From the NCBI GenBank assembly GCA_934095865.1, contig CAKOKU010000004.1, forward strand, positions 1-64,000: a stretch of DNA of 64,000 nucleotides. Direction: 5' to 3'. Positions within the stretch are counted from its first letter, which is position 1. Each line of letters opens with the position of its first letter. Both the position numbers and the translations under genes were made by a program. The stretch comes from an uncultured Bacilli bacterium (GTDB lineage: Bacteria > Bacillota_I > Bacilli_A > RF39 > UBA660). The notes beneath the pieces are model-generated. The model saw only the letters and a program-made list of their open reading frames with translations. It did no database searches and had not been told where the DNA came from. Of the stretch, positions 15,462 through 24,030 are shown in pieces.

Positions 15462-17765
15462 ATGAAAGAAATAGAAATAATTGATGCTTATTTTAGATTA
15501 AGTAATTATATAAGTGCCGGACAGCTATATTTAAAAGATAATCCTATCCTAGAAAGACCTTTAAAAGAAACAGATATCAAAGAAAAGCTAGTTGGGCATT
15601 GGGGAACAGTCCCTGGTCAAAATTTTATTTACACCCATTTAAATCGTATCATCAAAAAATATGATTTAAATATGATTTATATCAGTGGCCCAGGCCATGG
15701 TGGTAATTTCTTTGCGGCCCAAAGTTATATTGAGGGTACCTATACAGAAAAATATCCGGATGTTACTAAGGACAAAAAAGGTTTACAAAAGCTTTTTAAA
15801 GAGTTTTCTTTTCCTTATGGTACGGGATCCCATGCAACTCCTGAAATTCCTGGTTCTATACATGAAGGTGGCGAATTAGGTTACAGTCTAATTCATGGTT
15901 ATGGTGCTGTTTTAGACAATAAAGACTTAATTGCTGCTGTATGTATTGGCGATGGCGAGGCTGAAACCGCTACTATTGCAACAAGCTGGCAAATTCATAA
16001 ATTTATTAATCCTAAAAGAGATGGGATTGTTTTACCTATATTGCATCTTAATGGTTATAAAATTAGTAATCCAACTATTTATAGTCGTATGAGTGATAAA
16101 GAATTAATTTGCTATTTTACGGCTCTTGGCTATCATCCTTTCATCGTATCTGGTCAAACTGATATAGAAATGCATGAAGCAATGATGAAATCATTAGAAT
16201 TGTCTGTTGAACTTATCAAAGATATCCAAAATAGCAACAATTCACATAAAATATATTATCCAATGATAATCTTAAGAAGTAAAAAAGGGTGGAGTGGTCC
16301 AAAGTTTGTTAATGGTAAAAATATAGAGGGCACTTTTAGAGCTCATCAAATTCCCGTTGATAAAACTGTACCCGATTATTTAACTATAATTACATCTTGG
16401 CTAAAAAGTTACCGACCTGAAGAACTTTTTGATGCCGAAGGCCACATTTTGCCATACTTAGAAGCTTATCATCCCCTTGGCAATAGAAGAATGAGTGCTA
16501 ATTCTATAACTAATGCTGATGCTAATTCTACTCATCTGATCTTACCACCTCTAAACGATTATTTTCTTGAAATTACGCACCCAGGCCTTGCCGTAAATCA
16601 AGATATGTTAGAATTGTCTAATTATATTCGTGATGTATTTGCTTTAAATAAAAATAATTTCCGTTTATTTAGTCCTGATGAAGTAATGTCTAATCGTCTC
16701 TATCATTTATTTGATACTGAGGCTCGAACTTGGGAAGAAAAAATAGATATCAATGATGAAAATCTGTCTAAAGAAGGACGGATTATGGACTCATATCTTT
16801 CAGAAAATGTTTGTGAAGGTTTACTAGAAGGATATACTCTAACTGGTCGTTATGGTGTATTTGTAAGTTATGAAGCCTTCATTAGAGTAGTTGACTCAAT
16901 GATAAGTCAATACATAAAATGGCTAAAAATGGCTAGTGAAATATCATGGCGTCACCCCTTGCCACCATTAAATTTAATTTTAACAAGCAATGTCTGGCAA
17001 CAAGACCATAATGGTTATACTCACCAAGACCCTGGCTTTATTACTCATTTAACGGAAAAGAAAAGGGGATTTGCTAACGTTTATTTACCAATCGATGCCA
17101 ACAGTTTAATTGCTACATTTGATAAATGCTTACAAGGAAAAAATGTTGTAAATGCCATAGTTGCTTCCAAGCATCCAACCAAACAATGGTTAACAAAAGA
17201 AGAAACCGTAAAGTTAGTTAAAGATGGCTTAATTGAATTAAAGTGGGCAAGTACTTCACCAGACCCAGACATTGTTATTGCCTCATGTGGAGATACTCCC
17301 AATATTGAAGCCTTAGCGGCCGTATCTATTTTAAAAAGGCATTTAAAAAATATTAAGCTACGTTTTATTAATGTCTTAGAATTATTAAAACTAGAAAGTA
17401 ATAAACGTAATAAAAACGGTTTAACTGATTCTGAATTTATTACATACTTTACTAAAGATAAACCTGTTATTTTCAACTTCCATGGTTATCCTTCTTTAAT
17501 TCACGGTCTTATATATGATCGCCCTAATAAGAATTTTTATGTTCACGGTTATGAAGAAGAAGGCTCAATTACTACGGCTTTTGATATGCGTCTAAGAAAT
17601 AAAATAGATCGATTTACAATTGTTCAAGAGGTCTTAGAAAACATCCCGCAAACTACGGAAGTACAAAACTTAAAAGAATATATAGCAAAAGAAATAGAAA
17701 AGCATTATGCTTACGTTAAAACTAACGGCATCGATTTAGATGAAATTACTAATTGGAATTTTTGA
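15462..17765 (+). CDS. xpkA: Xylulose-5-phosphate/fructose-6-phosphate phosphoketolase
   Basis: Thiamine-diphosphate enzyme that splits xylulose-5-P (and often fructose-6-P) with phosphate to acetyl-P plus glyceraldehyde-3-P or erythrose-4-P. 767 residues. Visible: ISGPGHGGNFFAAQSYIEG, SFPYGTGSHATPEIPGSIHE, the ThDP-binding GDGEAETATIATSW (the common form is GDGEAETGPLATSW), and RHPLPPLNLILTSNVWQQDH. It gives acetyl-P and so ATP by acetate kinase without pyruvate oxidation. AGAGAGG precedes the ATG. No clear promoter is visible in the gap after the upstream terminator. The stop codon is TGA. Confidence 0.93.
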   Translation: MKEIEIIDAYFRLSNYISAGQLYLKDNPILERPLKETDIKEKLVGHWGTVPGQNFIYTHLNRIIKKYDLNMIYISGPGHGGNFFAAQSYIEGTYTEKYPDVTKDKKGLQKLFKEFSFPYGTGSHATPEIPGSIHEGGELGYSLIHGYGAVLDNKDLIAAVCIGDGEAETATIATSWQIHKFINPKRDGIVLPILHLNGYKISNPTIYSRMSDKELICYFTALGYHPFIVSGQTDIEMHEAMMKSLELSVELIKDIQNSNNSHKIYYPMIILRSKKGWSGPKFVNGKNIEGTFRAHQIPVDKTVPDYLTIITSWLKSYRPEELFDAEGHILPYLEAYHPLGNRRMSANSITNADANSTHLILPPLNDYFLEITHPGLAVNQDMLELSNYIRDVFALNKNNFRLFSPDEVMSNRLYHLFDTEARTWEEKIDINDENLSKEGRIMDSYLSENVCEGLLEGYTLTGRYGVFVSYEAFIRVVDSMISQYIKWLKMASEISWRHPLPPLNLILTSNVWQQDHNGYTHQDPGFITHLTEKKRGFANVYLPIDANSLIATFDKCLQGKNVVNAIVASKHPTKQWLTKEETVKLVKDGLIELKWASTSPDPDIVIASCGDTPNIEALAAVSILKRHLKNIKLRFINVLELLKLESNKRNKNGLTDSEFITYFTKDKPVIFNFHGYPSLIHGLIYDRPNKNFYVHGYEEEGSITTAFDMRLRNKIDRFTIVQEVLENIPQTTEVQNLKEYIAKEIEKHYAYVKTNGIDLDEITNWNF

Positions 17766-17772
17766 TTTATAA

Positions 17773-17803
17773 AGTTGTTTAGCAGTGCTTAAACAGCTTT
17801 TTC
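17773..17803 (+). terminator. Terminator after phosphoketolase
   Basis: AGTTGTTTA and TAAACAGCT (one G-U), 8-nt loop, T5 tail. Confidence 0.8.
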
Positions 17804-17804
17804 C

Positions 17805-17834
17805 TTGACAAGCTCTGAAAGAAAAGGGTATATT
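17805..17834 (+). promoter_or_regulatory. Promoter of the 17.8 kb gene
   Basis: TTGACA, 18-nt spacer, TATATT. It begins directly after the upstream terminator. Confidence 0.65.
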
Positions 17835-17850
17835 TGACTATGTGAGATTT

Positions 17851-18303
17851 ATGAGAAATAAAGATAATGCATACCATATAAAAAGAAAACCTGATTTTAA
17901 AATAAGACCTAAAACGGCCCTAAAAGTTGTCGCTGTCTCTGGGGCAATCACTGTATCAGCCCTTTTAAGTGCAGTCGCTCTTGATAATTTATTAGTTGAC
18001 CATTTACATACTAAGTGCCCTTTTAACTGGCTTTTTGGAGTTGATCACCAAGTTCAGCATATTGAAGAAATGGGCTATACTGCCTATCATCGTGTTTACC
18101 AAGAACAAGTTGTTAAAGCCAAGGGTAACGTTGTTGAAGTTTGGGATGGCGTCCGTCATGAACGCGATGAATTAGCCCCAGAAGGTTATGAAAAACTTGA
18201 CCAAACAGGCAAGGCTTTTGATTACTCTAAAACCGAAATATTACCAGAAGCAATTGTTGTTCTTGATAAAGATAAGCGCCTCGTTTTAGAACTTCTTCTT
18301 TAG
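17851..18303 (+). CDS. Hypothetical single-pass membrane protein
   Basis: Not recognised. About 150 residues: a strongly basic N-terminus (to about residue 25), one hydrophobic helix with VVAVSGAITVSALLSAVAL, then a polar outside domain with a His-rich stretch (VDHLHTKCPFNW, FGVDHQVQHIEEMGYTAYHR) and an acidic C-terminus ending LVLELLL. The ATG at 17851 has only GTGAG nearby; an in-frame GTG lies at 17842. It has its own promoter, and the next gene, a thioredoxin-like protein, also has its own. Confidence 0.65.
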   Translation: MRNKDNAYHIKRKPDFKIRPKTALKVVAVSGAITVSALLSAVALDNLLVDHLHTKCPFNWLFGVDHQVQHIEEMGYTAYHRVYQEQVVKAKGNVVEVWDGVRHERDELAPEGYEKLDQTGKAFDYSKTEILPEAIVVLDKDKRLVLELLL

Positions 18304-18309
18304 TTTTTC

Positions 18310-18338
18310 TTGCCAAGATAAATAGAATAATTTATAAT
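18310..18338 (+). promoter_or_regulatory. Promoter of the thioredoxin-like gene
   Basis: TTGCCA, 17-nt spacer, TATAAT; AGGTGG follows at 18345. Confidence 0.7.
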
Positions 18339-18356
18339 TATTTTAGGTGGTAAAAT

Positions 18357-19073
18357 ATGAAGAAAGAATTTTTAAAATACTATGTGTTAAGTCTAGTTTG
18401 CTTTTGTGCTATCTTGACTTTTCTATATTTGCAAAAGAGCAGTCATGATGATTCACAGACAACATTAAACAGCAATACAAAGTTTAAAGACGAATATACG
18501 GCTTATAATGGCAAAGAAAACAATGGCCGTAATTACCCACAAGTAGATATTAGCGATGACAATGTTTATTATTATGCTAGTGAAGATGAAATACGTAGTC
18601 TTTTTGAAGATAAAAAAACTGGTGTCTTGTATTTGGGATTTCCAACTTGTCCATGGTGCCGTAACATGGTTCCTGTTTTAAATGAAGCTGGTAAATACTA
18701 CGGGATTGATAAAATATATTACTATAACATCAAAGAAATACGCAGTTCTTACTCTTTTGATAGTGATAATAAATTAGTAAAACAAGAAGGTACCGAATTA
18801 TACAATTATTTATTAACTAAATTAGATAGCTTTTTAGCTGATTATTCAGTTACTGATAATAATAACAAAAGTGTTAAAACAGGCGAAAAAAGAATTTATG
18901 CTCCAACTGTTGTTTTCATAAAAGAAGGCGAGGTAAAAGGTATTGTTGAAGGTACCGTTGATTCTCAAAAAGATCCATATATTCTATTAGATGAGACGCA
19001 AAGAAAAGAATTGTATGATAAATACTTAGAATGCTTCAATAAATTAGCAGAAGTTTGTGACGAGAAATGTTAA
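18357..19073 (+). CDS. Membrane-anchored thioredoxin-like protein with CPWC motif
   Basis: 238 residues. An N-terminal hydrophobic segment (about 8-25) anchors it, followed by a Ser/Asn-rich linker and a thioredoxin fold: VLYLGFPTCPWCRNMVPVL with the redox pair C98/C101, and APTVVFIKEGEVKG carrying the cis-Pro strand. The usual WCGPC or DsbA CPHC is replaced by CPWC. The cysteine pair and the predicted outside location suggest a thiol oxidoreductase for exported proteins. A further pair of Cys lies at the extreme C-terminus (VCDEKC). The substrate is unknown; exported Cys-pair proteins such as that at 8.3 kb are possible clients (inference). Confidence 0.82.
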   Translation: MKKEFLKYYVLSLVCFCAILTFLYLQKSSHDDSQTTLNSNTKFKDEYTAYNGKENNGRNYPQVDISDDNVYYYASEDEIRSLFEDKKTGVLYLGFPTCPWCRNMVPVLNEAGKYYGIDKIYYYNIKEIRSSYSFDSDNKLVKQEGTELYNYLLTKLDSFLADYSVTDNNNKSVKTGEKRIYAPTVVFIKEGEVKGIVEGTVDSQKDPYILLDETQRKELYDKYLECFNKLAEVCDEKC

Positions 19074-19091
19074 AAAAGCATTTCTTTTTTT
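19063..19091 (+). terminator. Terminator overlapping the thioredoxin-like gene stop
   Basis: AGAAATG, 9-nt loop, CATTTCT and a T tail; the stop codon lies at the end of the left arm. Confidence 0.7.
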
Positions 19092-19129
19092 AAACGTTTT
19101 TATTATAATAATATTTGGTGGGTGATTTT

Positions 19130-20404
19130 ATGGAGCAAAATTTATTACCAGCAGATACATACGTGGTAGTTAATAAAACGATTTTAACTCTAGAAGATCG
19201 CGATAATCTAATAACTTTATATGAGCCTATCATCGGTGCTAGTGCCGTAAGCTTATATTTAACTTTGTGGCATGACCTAAAATATAATAACTTGAAAAGT
19301 AAAGAATATAATCATCACCATTTAATGTCTTTAATGCGTCTCGATTTAAAAAGTATTAAAATAGCTAGAAAATCCCTAGAGGCTATGGGGTTAATGAAAA
19401 CCTTTGTCAAAGCCGGTGATGTATATAGTTATATTTATGAACTTTATTCTCCTTTAAGTTGCAAGGAGTTTTTAAATCATCCAGTTTTAAATGTGATTTT
19501 ATACAATAACATTGGTAAGGAAGAATATGATGTCATTAAAAAATCATACGAGCGTAAAAGTCTTTCTTTAACGGATTATGAAGATATAACTAATACTATG
19601 AATATGACTTTTGCTTCATCTAACACCATAGAAGAAGTTGAAACCATTGAACGTAATAAAATTGTTGCCAATGCCAAAGGGGTAATTGATTTTGATATGT
19701 TACTAGCATCTATTCCTAAAGATATTTTACAAGAAAAAGCCTTTAATAAAAAGGTTAGAGAACTAATTGAAAATTTGGCATTTGTTTATAATTTAAGCAC
19801 CATTGAATTTAGTGAAATTATTAAAAATGTAATTAATGAACGTGGCTTCATTGTTCAGGATGAACTTCGTAAATTAGCGCGCAATTATTATACTTTTCAT
19901 AATAACGGCAAGTTACCAACTCTTGTTTATAAAGCCTCTAACAATAACCCATTAGACAACATGAGTAAACGAGATAAAATGATTTACGTCTTTGAAAATA
20001 CTAAACCTTATGATTTTCTAAAGAGTAAAAATCATGGCATTAAACCAACTAGTAGAGATTTAAGACTAGTAGAGAGCTTACTTTGCGATTTAAATATGAA
20101 ACCAGCCGTTGTTAATGTTTTAATAGATTACGTTTTAAAAAAGAATGACAATAAATTAAATAAAAACTTTGTAGAAGCCATTGCCGGCCAGTGGGTAAGA
20201 AGTAATGTAAAAACTGCTAAAGAAGCGATGGCTCTTGCTGAAAAAGAACAGAAAAAACTAATGAAAGCTGCCCCAGCCACTATTAAAACCCCAGAAGACG
20301 TACCATCTTGGTTTAAAACTGAAATCAAGAAAAACGAAGCTACTATTGAAGAACAAAAAGAATTAGAAGAATTAATGAAAGGAATCGAGTATGACCATAG
20401 TTAA
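19130..20404 (+). CDS. dnaB: Replication initiation/membrane attachment protein DnaB (helicase loader)
   Basis: Firmicutes helicase-loading protein, not the helicase itself. About 424 residues: N-terminal winged-helix-like DnaB_2 region (LPADTYVVVNKTILTLEDRD, LYEPIIGASAVSLYLTLW), and a DnaD-like domain at about 190-270 (IENLAFVYNLSTIEFSEII). Assignment rests on this architecture and on the next gene being dnaI, the same pair as in B. subtilis, where they recruit the DnaC helicase to DnaA/DnaD at oriC. ATG 19130 is used because GGTGGGTGA lies just upstream. nrdR, the usual upstream neighbour, is absent. Confidence 0.85.
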   Translation: MEQNLLPADTYVVVNKTILTLEDRDNLITLYEPIIGASAVSLYLTLWHDLKYNNLKSKEYNHHHLMSLMRLDLKSIKIARKSLEAMGLMKTFVKAGDVYSYIYELYSPLSCKEFLNHPVLNVILYNNIGKEEYDVIKKSYERKSLSLTDYEDITNTMNMTFASSNTIEEVETIERNKIVANAKGVIDFDMLLASIPKDILQEKAFNKKVRELIENLAFVYNLSTIEFSEIIKNVINERGFIVQDELRKLARNYYTFHNNGKLPTLVYKASNNNPLDNMSKRDKMIYVFENTKPYDFLKSKNHGIKPTSRDLRLVESLLCDLNMKPAVVNVLIDYVLKKNDNKLNKNFVEAIAGQWVRSNVKTAKEAMALAEKEQKKLMKAAPATIKTPEDVPSWFKTEIKKNEATIEEQKELEELMKGIEYDHS

Positions 20405-21266
20405 AAAAACAAGACTAATTGAAAACAGTCTAAGAGATAATTATATTCGTGCCTTAAATAATCCTGAATTTAAAGAATTAATTGCTTTATTGCAAATAAG
20501 TGATAAAGAAGCAATGAAATATACCTCTAAATTAGAAGATTACTTAAGTGAGCAAAAAAATTGCAGTGTTTGTCTAGGACTCGCCGAATGCCGTAATGCA
20601 ATAAAAGGTTATACTAATTATCCTCATAAATATAACAATCATTTAATGTTTTCTTGTGAAGCGTGCATTTATAAAGCCAGAGAGTTAAAGAAAAAAGAGG
20701 CCGCTATGAATTATAGTAAAGAACTAAATAGGGCTTCTTTCACTACGATTATTAAAGATGATAAAAATCGTTATAAACTTATTAAATGGGCAGCTAACTT
20801 TATTAAGACTTATGATTATAATAAAAATATGAAAGGACTATATTTACACGGTAGTTTTGGGGCGGGTAAAACCTATATTTTAAGTGCTACATTTAACGAA
20901 TTGCAAAAAAGAGGTTTTAGTACTGAAATCGTGTATTTTCCTGAATTGTTGCGCTCTCTAACTGGCAATTTTGAGTATAGTAATGATATGATTAGTACGC
21001 TTTGCCAAGTTGATTTACTTCTAATTGATGATATTGGGGCAGAAAAAGTAACCGAGTGGGGTCGTGATGAAATTTTAGGAACCATCCTTCAAAGCAGAAT
21101 GAATAATCAAAAAGCAACCTTTTTTACCTCTAATTTTACTATTAAAGAATTAGAGAATCACCTGTCTTGTGGCGGCCTTGCCAAGGTTAAAGCAAACAGA
21201 ATTATTGAACGCATAAAACAACTAACCGAAGATATGGAAATAATTAGTGAGAATATGCGTAAATAA
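20391..21266 (+). CDS. dnaI: Primosomal protein DnaI (helicase loader ATPase)
   Basis: 291 residues. The N-terminal helicase-interaction domain has a Cys/His zinc site (CSVCLGLAECR ... YPHKYNNH ... CEACIYK). The C-terminal AAA+ ATPase has Walker A GSFGAGKTY near residue 155 and Walker B DLLLIDDIGAE, plus FTSNF sensor 1. It loads the replicative helicase in partnership with DnaB/DnaD. Its ATG lies inside dnaB (14-nt overlap), so the two are coupled. Confidence 0.92.
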   Translation: MTIVKKTRLIENSLRDNYIRALNNPEFKELIALLQISDKEAMKYTSKLEDYLSEQKNCSVCLGLAECRNAIKGYTNYPHKYNNHLMFSCEACIYKARELKKKEAAMNYSKELNRASFTTIIKDDKNRYKLIKWAANFIKTYDYNKNMKGLYLHGSFGAGKTYILSATFNELQKRGFSTEIVYFPELLRSLTGNFEYSNDMISTLCQVDLLLIDDIGAEKVTEWGRDEILGTILQSRMNNQKATFFTSNFTIKELENHLSCGGLAKVKANRIIERIKQLTEDMEIISENMRK

Positions 21267-21286
21267 TGTAAACTTAACTAAAGTCT

Positions 21287-21315
21287 TTGACTATATTAAA
21301 CGTTATGTATATAAT
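21287..21315 (+). promoter_or_regulatory. Promoter of uppS-cdsA-rasP
   Basis: TTGACT, 17-nt spacer, TATAAT, 22 bp before the uppS ATG. Confidence 0.75.
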
Positions 21316-21337
21316 TAAGTAAGATGAAGGAGTATAT

Positions 21338-22045
21338 ATGGAAGATTTAAAAATACCTAATCATGTAGCTATTATACTTGATGGTAATAGACGGTGGGCA
21401 AAAAAGCACTTGCTACCTAAGTTAGAAGGGCATAAAAGAGGGTTTAACAATATCAAGAATATTGCGAAATATATATTTAATAAAGGGGTTTCATATTTAT
21501 CAGTTTATTGTTTTTCTACTGAGAATTTTAAAAGAGAAGTTAGTGAAGTAAGCTACTTGATGGATTTATTTGTTAAAGAATTTAGAGAGTCTGCCCAAGA
21601 ATTAGCAGATAACAATATAAAAGTTGTTTTTAGTGGGCGTTCGACTGGTTTAAGAGAAGATGTGCTAGAAGCCATTGAATACTTAAAAAATAAAACAGCT
21701 ACTAAAACAGGAGGCATTCTAAATATTTGTCTTAATTATGGTGGTCAAACAGAAATTGTTGACGCTTGTAAGAAAATAGCTTTGCAAGTTAAAAATGATG
21801 ATCTAAATCTAGAAGCCATTGATATTAATACTTTTAATAACTATTTATACCAAAATTTACCACCAGTTGATTTAATGATTCGTACCGGTGGTGACTTAAG
21901 AGTTAGCAACTTTTTATTATGGCAAATTGCTTATGCAGAAATGTATTTCCCTGATGTATACTGGCCAGATTTTAATGAATTAGAATTTGACAATGCTATT
22001 CTTGCATATAATGGTAGAGAAAGAAGATTTGGAGGCGGTAAATAG
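21338..22045 (+). CDS. uppS: Isoprenyl transferase (undecaprenyl diphosphate synthase)
   Basis: cis-prenyltransferase that makes the C55 lipid carrier for peptidoglycan. 235 residues with IILDGNRRWAKKH (catalytic Asp, diphosphate-binding Arg), YCFSTENFKRE and RTGGDLRVSNFLLWQIAYAE. It is the first gene of uppS-cdsA-rasP. The stop codon shares its last base with the cdsA GTG start. Confidence 0.96.
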   Translation: MEDLKIPNHVAIILDGNRRWAKKHLLPKLEGHKRGFNNIKNIAKYIFNKGVSYLSVYCFSTENFKREVSEVSYLMDLFVKEFRESAQELADNNIKVVFSGRSTGLREDVLEAIEYLKNKTATKTGGILNICLNYGGQTEIVDACKKIALQVKNDDLNLEAIDINTFNNYLYQNLPPVDLMIRTGGDLRVSNFLLWQIAYAEMYFPDVYWPDFNELEFDNAILAYNGRERRFGGGK

Positions 22046-22830
22046 TGAAAAAAAGAATAATTAGTGGGGCTGTTATTGTTGCCATTTTTCTTCTTGGCTT
22101 TTTACTAGGACCAGTTGCCTTTAAAATTTTAGTAGGAGCAATCGCCCTTTTAGCTTTTAGAGAAATTATCAGTTTACCAAATATTAAAAATCATTTAAGC
22201 TTGCCTATAACAATACTAAGTTTTATAGCTTTCTTTGGCCTTATCTATATTGTTAATGATAATTACGGCTTATATATTGGTATGTCTTATCAAATGTTGG
22301 CATTAGTACTGTTTGTTCATATTATTCCAACATTATTTTCTAAAAAATATGATTCTGAAACTTCTTTGTTTTTAACTAGTATTTTCTTATTGTTAGGAAT
22401 TTCTTTAAATTCAAGTATTATGATTTATACATCTAACAAATGGATATTATTATATATAATTAGTGTAATAACAGCCACTGACGTTTTTGCTCTTCTAATT
22501 GGATCTTATATTGGAAACCATAAATTATCTGCTATTTCTCCTAATAAAACGGTGGAAGGTGCCATAGGCGGCCTAGTTTGCGCTACTATTATTGGTACTT
22601 TTTACTATTTAGCTGTAATTGGTAACCAATCGGTATTAAGAGTAATAATAATGAGTATTCTAATAAGTGTATTTGGTCAAATTGGAGATTTATTCTTTAG
22701 TAAGATAAAAAGAGAAAATAAAATAAAAGATTACTCCAATATTATTCCTGGCCATGGTGGTATTTTGGATAGAATTGATAGTTTATTATTTGGTGTACTT
22801 TTATACACTTTATTGTGTACAATTTTATAA
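22045..22830 (+). CDS. cdsA: Phosphatidate cytidylyltransferase
   Basis: Integral membrane enzyme making CDP-diacylglycerol from phosphatidate and CTP. 261 residues, about eight hydrophobic helices; C-terminal signature SPNKTVEGAIGG and QIGDLFFSKIKRENKIKDYS...PGHGGILDRIDSL. It starts with GTG overlapping the uppS TAG. dxr, which usually follows cdsA in Bacilli, is missing here. Confidence 0.95.
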   Translation: MKKRIISGAVIVAIFLLGFLLGPVAFKILVGAIALLAFREIISLPNIKNHLSLPITILSFIAFFGLIYIVNDNYGLYIGMSYQMLALVLFVHIIPTLFSKKYDSETSLFLTSIFLLLGISLNSSIMIYTSNKWILLYIISVITATDVFALLIGSYIGNHKLSAISPNKTVEGAIGGLVCATIIGTFYYLAVIGNQSVLRVIIMSILISVFGQIGDLFFSKIKRENKIKDYSNIIPGHGGILDRIDSLLFGVLLYTLLCTIL

Positions 22831-22855
22831 TTAATTAAGAAAAAGAGGGAAAGAT

Positions 22856-23905
22856 ATGGTAATAATTAGTATCATTGTATTAATTTTAATGTTGGGAGTT
22901 TTGGTTTTATTACATGAAACAGGGCACTTTTTAGTAGCCAGAGCCTTTGGCGTTCATGTCTATGAATTTTCTGTTGGTATGGGACCACTAGTTTTCAAGC
23001 ATATAGCTAAAAGTGGTATTCAGTATTCGATTCGTGCTCTGCCAATCGGTGGGTATGTTCAGTTAGCAGGAGAAGTAGCCGAAGATGATAATAAGATACC
23101 AAAAGATAAATTTATGTGTAATAAACCTTGGTGGCAACGAATCTTAATTTTATCTGCTGGCGTTATAATGAATTTTATTACAGCCTTTGTATTACTATTT
23201 TTAATCGGAATTGTATTTGGTTCTACTAGTACGACACCTAAAATTGCTAAAGTAATGGAAGAATCTTCCTTTGCAGAAGCTGGTGGCCATGATGGTGATG
23301 TAATCTTAAGTGTTGATGGTAAAACTACAAAAACTTGGGATCGTGCACAAGTTTTATTAACGCTAGATAATAAAAAAGAATATTATGAAATTAAAGTTTG
23401 CCATGAAGACAATACCGAAGAAACATTAAAAGTAGCACCTAAAGAAACTACTGATGAAAATGGTAACAAGTCAAGAGTATTTGGAATAACTATTTATCAG
23501 GAAAAAACGCAAGGCTTCATGGCAGCTATTAAATATGCGGCCTCAAAATTCCAAAGTATTTATGAATCAATGTTTACTATTCTTTATGGTTTATTTACTG
23601 GTCGTCTATCTGCTAATTCCTTATCAGGACCAGTTGGTATGTATAAAATAGTTAATGAGTCTCTAGCCTTAGGATTTGCCCAAATTTTATATTTAACAGC
23701 TTATATTTCTATAAATTTAGGCTTTATGAATTTCTTACCATTCCCAGCTTTTGATGGCGGTCATATTCTATTTGTTGTCATTGAAAAAATTAGAGGTAAA
23801 AGAGTAGATGCTAATATAGAAGGGTATTTCCATATGGCTGGTTTCATAATACTATTCTTGCTAATGATAATAATTACAATCAAAGACATAATCGGGTTAT
23901 TCTGA
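22856..23905 (+). CDS. rseP: Site-2 intramembrane zinc metalloprotease (RasP/RseP)
   Basis: Cleaves membrane-embedded anti-sigma factors and signal-peptide remnants. 349 residues: the first helix carries HETGH (H20, E21, H24 zinc ligands and catalyst), a single PDZ domain lies at about 125-200 (AEAGGHDGDVILSVDGKTTKTWD), and the conserved NFLPFPAFDGG third-ligand motif is near residue 290. Last gene of the uppS-cdsA operon; ends with TGA. proS, usual neighbour in Bacilli, is absent. Confidence 0.95.
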   Translation: MVIISIIVLILMLGVLVLLHETGHFLVARAFGVHVYEFSVGMGPLVFKHIAKSGIQYSIRALPIGGYVQLAGEVAEDDNKIPKDKFMCNKPWWQRILILSAGVIMNFITAFVLLFLIGIVFGSTSTTPKIAKVMEESSFAEAGGHDGDVILSVDGKTTKTWDRAQVLLTLDNKKEYYEIKVCHEDNTEETLKVAPKETTDENGNKSRVFGITIYQEKTQGFMAAIKYAASKFQSIYESMFTILYGLFTGRLSANSLSGPVGMYKIVNESLALGFAQILYLTAYISINLGFMNFLPFPAFDGGHILFVVIEKIRGKRVDANIEGYFHMAGFIILFLLMIIITIKDIIGLF

Positions 23906-23917
23906 TTATGCCTTTTT
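23887..23917 (+). terminator. Weak terminator at the end of rseP
   Basis: CATAATC and GATTATG flank the stop codon region and are followed by CC and five T. Confidence 0.5.
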
Positions 23918-23955
23918 AAATTTTAAAAAATCTTAATTAAATGCAAAAATTTTCT

Positions 23956-23984
23956 TTGCCAAATTTAAAAAAATGCTTTATAAT
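23956..23984 (+). promoter_or_regulatory. Promoter of the 24.0 kb gene
   Basis: TTGCCA, 17-nt spacer, TATAAT. Confidence 0.7.
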
Positions 23985-24030
23985 ATGAATAATTTGCCCC
24001 TTTAGGAAATAATAAGAAATAAAGAAAGAA

